From positions 1 through 16,167 of the forward strand of contig NAOQ01000910.1 of assembly GCA_002751075.1 (NCBI GenBank): a DNA stretch of 16,167 nt. Reading direction: 5' to 3'. The translations under genes were made by a program, and so were the position numbers. This document shows positions 9,960 to 16,167 of the stretch, piece after piece. The notes beneath the pieces were generated by a model. The model was given only the letters and a program-made list of their open reading frames with translations, was not told the DNA's origin and searched no databases. The stretch comes from Ichthyophonus hoferi. Its lineage: Eukaryota > Opisthokonta > Ichthyosporea > Ichthyophonida > Ichthyophonidae. Every line of letters starts with the position of its first letter. Within the stretch, counting starts at the first letter, position 1.

Positions 9960-10534
9960 TGTGCCTAATGAATTATGAGACTTTTCATTCTAAGTTCATG
10001 CACCCCAGTCCAGCTAACATGTCTATTTCATTGACAATGTCAAACAACTTGATGCTGGACAAGAAGAAGAAAGACTGTGCAATTTACGGTATTTCCAAAG
10101 CCAAGAGAATTCCATACCCAGAAGGAACTCACCAAGCAACAAGAGTAATGCGGAGAACACACCTAAACCTAACTGATTCCTTGGGCTGTTACTACTTTAG
10201 TATCCAGTATGTGTTAACCTTTAGTAATTTTTAGAGACAAATACTCATACTGTATTGAAGTGTATTACTCAGGAAGAAATCAGAGACTTCTGAAATTTTC
10301 AAGAGATACCACACCTATGCTACAATCATACATGACAAGCTTATGGGCACTTTGGTAGCTGGCAATGGAACAGAATATATGAACTCGAAAGTTTCACCAT
10401 ATCTGGAGAAATTTGGCATTTACCATCAGAGCACGGTTCCTCATCATATTGAACAGAATGAACTTAGTAAAAAAAGGAACCAGACATTGCACACAATAAT
10501 AAAAAGTGCTACCATAGAGAGCAGGTTTTCTTAA
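9960..10534 (+). mobile_element. Fossil copia integrase region
   Basis: The part near 10060-10150 resembles the zinc-binding pre-integrase segment of copia polyproteins (KKDCAIYGISKAKRIPYPEG, cf. C..C..GK..R.PFP). The part at 10343-10534 resembles the integrase core: GNGTEYMNSKV, LEKFGIYHQSTVP, then NELSKKRNQT, equivalent to the NG..ER.N.T block. It lies immediately before the second LTR. It is broken and cannot encode an active integrase. Confidence 0.65.
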
Positions 10535-10538
10535 AATT

Positions 10539-11053
10539 TGTAGAAGTAATTTAGTCCTTAAAGATATTTGGCTGAATAATTTGTGATGTCTTTTATAAAA
10601 ATACTTACTTTTTATGTATCATTGAACTTCTAAATGTTCAGTAGCGTTTATAATAAAGCTTCAATGTTTAACTAAGAATTTGGACATAAGTTTTTAATCA
10701 TTAATTAAATACATGTCATTAATTGTAGTTAATTAGGACTAGATGTATAGTACAGTCTAGAACATCAATTTACTATGGTTTTAAATAGTGCTGGTCATAT
10801 GAAATTTAATCAATCATGATGATTGATAATACACAAGTGACTCATAACGTTATCCTTTAACATAATCAGTGGACAATATGTTGGTAGCAACATGCTAGAT
10901 AACAGTTGGGTTGAATAACTTTCCAATTATATGCTCATCTTAAAGGCTTAGCACCTGGTCATCTGGCATTAACCTAAATCAACAACCACATAACCAATCC
11001 CAGACTTGGCTTGGATTGCGATTGCATAAAATTGTACCATAAAACAGCGTACA
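10539..11053 (+). repeat. Copia LTR, copy 2
   Basis: It opens TGTAGAAG and ends GTACA. It aligns with copy 1 in order: GATGTCTT, CTAAATGTTCAGTAG, AATAAAGCTT (10652-10657 region), TTAATTAGGACTAGATG, GGTTTTAAATAGTG, GATTGATAATACA, GCTAGATAACAG, and ACATAACCAATCC near its 3' end. Length is about 515 bases. Confidence 0.7.
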
Positions 11054-11087
11054 TAATATTTACCCGATATAATTTGTAGTTATAACC

Positions 11088-11384
11088 GTGAAGAGAAGAG
11101 TCATATCTACGTCTATTACATTACGAGTCAAACAAAAACCTTTCAATGTATCCACAATAAAATTGGGGTCTGGAGGTAAGAAAAAAAAATGGGTACAACT
11201 ATTCTCTGACATTATTAAAGAGGACACTTCAATAAATAGTTTAGATAATTTTAACATTAGTTTAAGTGAAACAGAAGAGGGATATCATATGTCCTTAGAC
11301 AATGAAGCCGAATCGACAACAAGCAGTATAGATTCCAACAATATCTTTGGCATTAAGCCATTAGGAGAGCAGCTTTCACCTTGA
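11088..11384 (+). mobile_element. Fossil gag-like N-terminal region after LTR 2
   Basis: This is an open stretch of about 98 codons starting 35 bases after the LTR. It begins MKRRVISTSITLRVKQKP, has a GGKKKKWVQLFSD block, then an acidic serine-rich half with EGYHMSLDNEAES. The copy after LTR 3 (ST.SIV.RVKQ...SGSVGKNK) and the first element (GKKKQFIQL) match it. It is a remnant of a longer region that is not recognisable further on. Confidence 0.55.
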
Positions 11385-12450
11385 ATATGCTCCCAACCAG
11401 GTTTTAACAAATTCAAAAATACCCTGGGATTTATGGCAACAACATACCACACCTTTCCGCCGACTCAAAGCGTATGAATGTAAATGCTACTATAAAAATG
11501 AGACCAGCAACCAGATGGCACCATGAGGATGGGAGGCAGTGATGCTGGTATATCAAGATACCTAAAAAGCATACAGGCTGTTGGATACGTGAAGCAAAAA
11601 GGCAATAATCAGTAGGAATGTCTAATATGCTTAGAAACAAGTATATCCTGAGCTGAAAAACAGTTAAAGCTTGTTCAAAGTTGCTATATCTTTATATTTT
11701 TTTATAGTGAAATAAAAACAGAAAGGGAACAGACGAGTATGCTGTTTTCTTGAAATAATATATATCAAGGTCGTATTATGATATGGTTTGGAGTGCCCCC
11801 CTTTATTAGGTGTTTTGTTTGCTTTTGTACTTATTTCTACCACCACCAGTGCTTAACTATCTTGGGGGTAATTTTCAGATATTAATGAATTAATTCATTA
11901 GAAGAATATTGGGTAATTAATTAATTCTGAGCCACTCTATTTTAAATATCCTATGATGATTAAAACTACAATTGCGATCAACCATCTCGTAACAGTGATT
12001 AATTAATAATTTGTTAACAACCATGCCTGCTGCGCTTGTTACTAAAACCTTGGTTGATCTACAAATGAAATGGTATGGTAAAGTTCATATGGCCCGTAGT
12101 GTGGGATGTTCTAACCAGAATAGTCATAACATATTTTGGACAAACCTTTTTCCAGATCACGAGGATAAGCCCCCATGAAGAGCAAAAACTACCAGTACAA
12201 CTGGAAAAGGACCCATTACATACACAACATAATCTGTCTTCATTAAAGAAATATTAGAAGGATATATCAACTCCCCATAAATTGAGTAAGGAAAACAGGG
12301 ACAAAATAATTAAGAAATAAAGGGAAAAAAAAAACTGGAGGACGGTTGGAGTAAGAAAAACAAGGGGGAGGCAAACCATAAAAAAGAGATTGCACACCCC
12401 CACGGAAATGCAAGTATGCTCTCTTCACTGCTACGTTTGGTTGGAGATAA
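11385..12450. other. Unassigned DNA inside the copia array
   Basis: No protein domain was recognised on either strand. AT-rich palindromic runs (for example near 11884-11925, with repeated TTAATTAA-type words) suggest old LTR or intergenic DNA. The stretch is presumably degraded retroelement interior or another inserted repeat. Confidence 0.4.
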
Positions 12451-12666
12451 CAAACAGACCCCATCTCAACACATGTAGCATACTCAGCTACAGAAGCCAA
12501 TATTTATGGTCAAACTGTATTCAAACCAGTTCATGCAGCCATGAACTTCCCTCAATGGCCTCCATGGGAGGCTCTGATACACAAAAGAAATGGAGGTTCT
12601 GTCAGACAATTTGTTGGATATTTTCAGCTAGAACGTTTTCCAAACGTTTATTTGTTTTATGTTTAA
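12451..12666 (+). pseudogene. Unrecognised coding-like remnant of 71 codons
   Basis: The frame reads with balanced amino-acid use (for example TVFKPVHAAMNFPQWPPWEA and RQFVGYFQLERFPN), richer in W, P, F and Q than surrounding AT-rich noise. There is no start codon in a plausible context and no family match I can name. It lies inside the retroelement array just before the possible fourth LTR, so it may be a decayed element part or a captured gene fragment. An overlapping frame (12390-12671) is also open, so the coding reading is uncertain. Confidence 0.25.
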
Positions 12667-12677
12667 TTTAATTACCG

Positions 12678-12990
12678 TGTTATTTACCTCCATTTTTATT
12701 GGCTACACATTGAATTTAATTAATTGGGATCACAATTGCTAAAGGCACTGTAATATATATATATTACATAATCTTAAGTATTTTTGGGAATCTGATAAAG
12801 TATTAAGCTCAAGTGTAAACCCAATCGTTATGATAGTCGTAGAAACAATATATTTATGGTTTGCACTATTCATACTGAACAAGTTTCAGTAGAGTGGCGA
12901 AAACTATATAAAACCGTCACTAGTCTCATAACAGGACCGGAAATTATTAATAATAAACGTTTTTTTTACCTATGTTAGTCATTTATTTAT
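12678..12990 (+). repeat. Possible diverged copia LTR, copy 4
   Basis: It lies just before another gag-like start, begins TGT, contains TTAATTAATTGGGAT and a TATA box ACTATATAAAACC at about 12903-12915, similar to the ACTATATAACC of LTR copy 1 in the same position relative to gag. It is shorter than the other LTRs and only short blocks align, so the borders are guesses. Confidence 0.35.
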
Positions 12991-13350
12991 TCTTTAGATA
13001 TTGAAATACAACCTGATAAAGCGCATAAGAAAAGGTATCTTAAGAAGGCGCTACTTTTGACACAAAGGACATTTTCAAGGGGAATTCGTATGAAAAAGAA
13101 GAAGAAAGTTTTAAATCTTCTCTCGTCTTCAGAAGACATGCCGTTCAGAAATACTGACAAAATTTCAACTAAGACGTATATACCTGCCGTCAATCCTATA
13201 TATCAGCCTCTCCCATTGTCATCCATCAATTAGTAGTTTGGACAAATCCATGTACACCGTATCTACTTCTGATGGAGATATTACTGACATTGGCGACGTA
13301 GAATATGATACAATTCGACATGAAAAATTGTGGATAAACCATAAGGGAAA
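12990..13350 (+). mobile_element. Fossil gag-like N-terminal region before the reverse transcriptase remnant
   Basis: A basic opening (HKKRYLKKALLLTQRTF, then MKKKKKVLNLLSSSED) and a serine/proline-rich acidic continuation correspond to the gag-like starts elsewhere in the array. Its wording is closest to the minus-strand fragment at 3838-4395 (SKKKTKVIISSDSS...). It is broken. Confidence 0.5.
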
Positions 13351-13409
13351 CCATTTTTAAAACCATTGTGATTTTTCAACATCAAAAGGGACAGTAAGGG
13401 AATAGTACT

Positions 13410-13887
13410 AAATACAAGGCACGATTTGTAGTAATGTGGAACTGGCAGCAAGAAAACATAGACTATTTTGACGTAGAGTCCCCGGTTTGCTCTTTGACGA
13501 TTATACGACTTTTACTAAACCAAGCAGCATCAAGGGACTAGAAGGTTGTACAACTAGATATAGTAAAGGTTTATCTAAATAGTAAATTAAAGAAAAATAT
13601 TTTCATGCATCGCCTAGAAAGTTATGAAGACTTAGACTTTCCGCGCAAAATGTGCAAGCTTCAAAGATCGTTGAATGGACTAGAAAAATCTGAATAATCT
13701 GGTAGCATACCTTAGTTGCATTCATTGCTACAGCTCACCGTTTCCTGACCAGCTCTGATGCCTGCCTATTTGTATGTCATGACACACTGTACTTCTTGGC
13801 CATACGTGTCTACGTAGATGACATGTTAATCGTTTTTGACAATAATGCTGCTACACAACAGTTAATTGACTGCATGAAAAAACAATT
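13410..13887 (+). mobile_element. Fossil copia reverse transcriptase region
   Basis: The recognisable copia RT landmarks are, in order, YKARFV, ENIDYFDVESPV, IIRLLL, LDIVKVYLNSKL, KMCKLQRSLNGL and YVDDMLIVF (from 13811). Order and wording follow Ty1/copia polyproteins and not gypsy, BEL or LINE enzymes. It is the best evidence for the family of the whole array. It is broken, with several breaks, and ends at the third LTR. Confidence 0.8.
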
Positions 13888-14408
13888 TGTTAAAGTCTTT
13901 CAACTACTCTAAGTGTTAAGCTTTATACTTCATGATGTCTTGTACGAATAAACCTATTGTTAATGTCGCATTGTACCTCTGTATATTCAGTAGCATTTAT
14001 AATGAGGCTTTAAAGAGTAAATTAAAGATAAATATTAATTAAAAATCATTAATTAATTACGTGATGTTACTAAGCATATTTAATTAGGACTGGATGTCTA
14101 GTGCAGTCTAGCATGTTAATTTTCCGTGGTTTTAAGATAGTGTTGGTCATTTGCATTTTAATCACACATAATGATTATTGTAAACCTACATGATACACTA
14201 TCATTATTTATGTAATTAATTGGACAAATGATACTACAGCGTGTTAGATAATATTTAAGTTGAGTGTCTCCTCAATAGCATATTTTGCTTAAAGGCTTAT
14301 CACCAAATCAACTGATATTGATCATGAACTAAAAAATATATAACCAGTATTCACAAACTTTGTCTGAACCCTAATTTTTGTAAGTGTTGCATAATTAAGT
14401 TTTGTACA
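13888..14408 (+). repeat. Copia LTR, copy 3
   Basis: It opens TGTTAAAG and ends GTACA. It aligns with copies 1 and 2: GATGTCTTGTAC, TTCAGTAGCATTTATAATGAGGCTTTA, TTAATTAGGACTGGATG, GTTTTAAGATAGTG, CATAATGATTA, GTTAGATAA, AAAGGCTTATCACC, and TATA box TATATAACC at 14337-14345. Length is about 521 bases. Confidence 0.7.
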
Positions 14409-14441
14409 AAAGACTATATTTTTATTGGTCTTTATAAGTCA

Positions 14442-14700
14442 TTATACAATACAGGGAAGTGATACATCTACATCTATTGTACCCAGAGTAAAGCAAAGGT
14501 TAGTTATTCCATCAATAACCAAGTCAGGATCTGTGGGGAAAAATAAATTTGGGATTGAACTCTTGTTTGTCAAACCGCAGTAACGAGGATTGTCTAGAAA
14601 TGTTTTAGAGGACTCCAACTCCAACACAAGTGAATCAAATAATGAACGTCCAATGTCCGTAGATAGTAAGGCTGAATCTTTAGATTTAAGTTTAGATTTC
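14442..14700 (+). mobile_element. Fossil gag-like N-terminal region after LTR 3
   Basis: About 45 bases after the LTR, the + strand reads STSIVPRVKQR, then SGSVGKNKF, then an acidic serine-rich part with MSVDSKAES, matching the copy at 11088-11384 (STSITLRVKQK, GSGGKKKKW, MSLDNEAES). No integrase or RT follows, so this is a stub. It is broken. Confidence 0.5.
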
Positions 14701-14907
14701 AACACAATTTGAAACCAAGGTGATGGAATTCGGTCAGATAAAAGACTGTATGACTCAATACGTAGAAAAAACAACATATTTGTTTTTCTTCCACTCATGG
14801 ATTAAAGGATGGTCTTAGATAGAGATGTCCTCCCCCTCCACACTAAGAAGTAAATATTTTTATTTGAATCATTTTTCGGTTATTATTAATAAATTGCGTA
14901 GGTGTTA

Positions 14908-15484
14908 TATATTCTTGCACCAATATATTGACCCGTCAATACACCAATTCTCGTCCAATAATGGTTCAGGATCAGGATTTGGACCTTGAGGCCTCTTTCC
15001 TAAGCATACGGAGATGATTACCCAACGCACCACGTGCACTAATATTTTTGCTTATATTTATTCCTATATCTTAATATCATAGCATAAAAGCACTTACAGT
15101 AGTGAATCGGCCAATGAGTCATTTAGATATTGAAACAGTGGTATATAATCCTTCCATGAATTTTATTAGTCAATAAGAATATATATAATTGGTTCCATTT
15201 AGATTATTGAACAGCGATGCAAATGTTAACCAAAAAATAACACCCACTGTAAAGCAACGTATTAAAGACAACAACAATCAATAATAAAGGCCCAGCTGCT
15301 CACACATATGCTACCCTCGTCACCCCCAGGTATATGCAGCAACCCCACACGCCTGTGTATATGTACACTACCGTTATAGGCAAATAAGAATACGTTTGTG
15401 ACACACACAACTTTGCATTTATTTAATATATGTTAAACCATATTGTCATACATATATATATAGTCCTATTATATAACACTTAAA
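14908..15484 (+). mobile_element. Possible LTR of another retroelement
   Basis: The stretch holds a CCAAT/TATA-type core (15155-15209), an AATAAAGG at about 15282-15289, a GC-richer CA-rich part, and ends just before a primer-binding-site-like sequence at 15485. This is the U3-R-U5-PBS layout of an LTR and its leader. The left border (TGTTATAT near 14908) is a guess. No coding remnant follows in the window. Confidence 0.3.
15155..15209 (+). repeat. CCAAT/TATA-type dispersed repeat, copy 3
   Basis: It reads CATGAATTTTATTAGTCAAT, then a TATATATAATTG box, then CCATTTAGATTATTG. It matches 8579-8634 closely and 7265-7314 loosely. It is the least decayed copy and the one with the clearest promoter look. 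Confidence 0.55.
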
Positions 15485-15502
15485 TGGCGACCCCGAAGCC
15501 TG
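15485..15502 (+). other. Primer-binding-site-like sequence
   Basis: TGGCGACCCCGAAGCCTG begins with the TGG expected of a complement to a tRNA 3' CCA end and is strikingly GC-rich in AT-rich surroundings. TGGCGACC-type starts are common in metazoan LTR elements. It lies six bases after ACA. It is a candidate only. Confidence 0.35.
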
Positions 15503-15592
15503 TAAACAAATCACTAGAACTACCACAGATTGCTATATTACTTTTATTATTTATTGTTATTATTATTTATTAATCTAAATCTCAATATTGGA

Positions 15593-15775
15593 CCAATCAT
15601 AACCCACATTTAATGGTTCCCACATTCATAAACTAACATTACTCACCAATCAAATTCAGCCCAATTCTTCCATTGCTTAACCTTTAATAGTTCAATGATT
15701 TTGATTGCTTACTTAAAGGTTTTTTGCCCTATTATATATTTGTTTTGTATTATGGGGGCAATCCTAGTTATAAAG
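15593..15775 (+). promoter_or_regulatory. Possible promoter with two CCAAT boxes and a TATA-like box
   Basis: CCAATCA occurs at 15593 and 15646, and TTATAAAG at 15768-15775, with GC-richer DNA downstream (CTCCCAGTTGCCCCAG). No coding exon is visible after it within the window. It could equally be U3 sequence of another decayed LTR. Confidence 0.2.
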
Positions 15776-16167
15776 GCTCCCAGTTGCCCCAGTAGAAATA
15801 TAGACTACTGTAATTATCCCAAGCATGCTGTGACACACCTTATTAGTTACTCGACTTACCCTTGACAGGATACCTAAGCAATGAGTTATCTGGACATGAA
15901 GACCCATTTTGATCGATCATCTTAGATTGGCATTTAACACCAGTAGATTGTACCAACACATATAACTACTTGTTAATAGCATTATAGCTATTAAAAGAAA
16001 TTTCCAAATTAATTAAGTATCTCTGTTTTAGCACTCCTACTTAGCCTAGACAGATTATAGCACTCAGGGCAAGATTATAATAAAATAACTACACAATAAA
16101 TAACTTTTGCTTTAGAAATGTAACTTTTTTGTTCTATTTTATGATTTTAAATTTTTCAAAATTTATC
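15776..16167. other. AT-rich DNA without a recognisable feature
   Basis: No exon, RNA gene or clear repeat was found on either strand up to the end of the window. Confidence 0.6.

Larger units (their letters stand above)
7782..14800 (+). mobile_element. Array of fossil Ty1/copia LTR retrotransposons
   Basis: The order along the + strand is: LTR (7782-8347), gag-like and integrase remnants (to 10534), LTR (10539-11053), gag-like start (11088-11384), unassigned DNA, possible LTR (12678-12990), gag-like start (about 12990-13350), reverse transcriptase remnant (13410-13887), LTR (13888-14408), gag-like start (14442-14700). Family placement rests on the copia-type reverse transcriptase (YKARFV..., IDYF...SPV, LDI...YLN, YVDDMLI) and a copia-type integrase. 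The array is broken throughout, with of the order of ten or more breaks, and no part looks able to move. The LTRs share only about two thirds of their bases by eye, so the elements are old and probably represent several insertions and recombination events, not one element. Confidence 0.8.

Noticed and set aside
12267-12500. 77-codon minus-strand open frame
   Set aside because: It is dominated by F and P runs from complementary A/G-rich DNA, with no recognisable motif.
9960-13887. Treating the integrase and reverse transcriptase remnants as one element
   Set aside because: A full LTR and new gag-like starts lie between them, so they belong to different copies.
14442-14798. 118-codon minus-strand open frame
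   Set aside because: The + strand of the same DNA matches the gag-like start at 11088-11384 in wording and in position after an LTR, so the minus frame is a shadow.
14826-14838. Polypurine-tract-like TCCTCCCCCTCCA
   Set aside because: It is on the strand opposite to that needed for the + strand elements, and the flanks do not match the similar stretch at 3838, so the shared string is probably coincidence.
1-16167. tRNA, rRNA, CRISPR array or bacterial-type operon
   Set aside because: No cloverleaf with the conserved tRNA boxes, no rRNA-like conserved blocks, no regularly spaced direct repeats and no ribosome-binding-site/operon structure were seen. The genes have spliceosomal introns.

Overview
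The window is animal nuclear DNA. It is very AT-rich, its genes are split by short GT-AG introns, its noncoding DNA is full of TA/TAA microsatellites, and it carries eroded Ty1/copia-type LTR retrotransposons. The two recognisable genes (a mitochondrial-type endonuclease G and a small secreted protein with an F5/8-C or F-type-lectin-like fold) fit a metazoan, most likely an invertebrate. The sequence alone does not fix the phylum.

Layout. 1-2600: the last seven coding exons of an EndoG gene (+ strand), about 222 codons that include the DRGH catalytic motif and the stop codon. The first exon(s), with the mitochondrial targeting sequence, lie upstream of the window. 2600-5900: gene-poor AT-rich DNA with a diverged tandem duplication (about 3076-3323) and a minus-strand fossil fragment of a retroelement gag-like region (about 3838-4395). 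5980-7375: a compact four-exon gene (+ strand) with its own TATA box, a signal peptide and a poly(A) signal. It encodes a predicted secreted protein of about 142 residues with six cysteines.

7780-14800: a graveyard of Ty1/copia-type elements, all on the + strand. Three diverged LTRs of about 515-570 bp (7782-8347, 10539-11053, 13888-14408) all begin TGT and end ACA. A possible fourth, shorter LTR lies at about 12678-12990. LTR-like sequence is repeatedly followed by the same kind of basic, lysine-rich gag amino-terminal region. Integrase remnants lie before the second LTR and a reverse transcriptase remnant with its YVDD box lies before the third. Everything is heavily eroded (of the order of ten or more breaks over the array) and old, because the LTRs match only roughly two thirds by eye. 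14800-16167: more LTR-like DNA, with a CCAAT/TATA-type repeat shared with two places upstream and a primer-binding-site-like stretch at 15485, then a possible second promoter and unannotated AT-rich DNA.

The two host genes show no sign of working together. The repeats appear to have accumulated in the spacer downstream of the secreted-protein gene. I found no convincing new biological system. The points most worth a second look are the chain of LTR/gag modules with one recurring basic N-terminal region, and the small secreted cysteine-containing protein.
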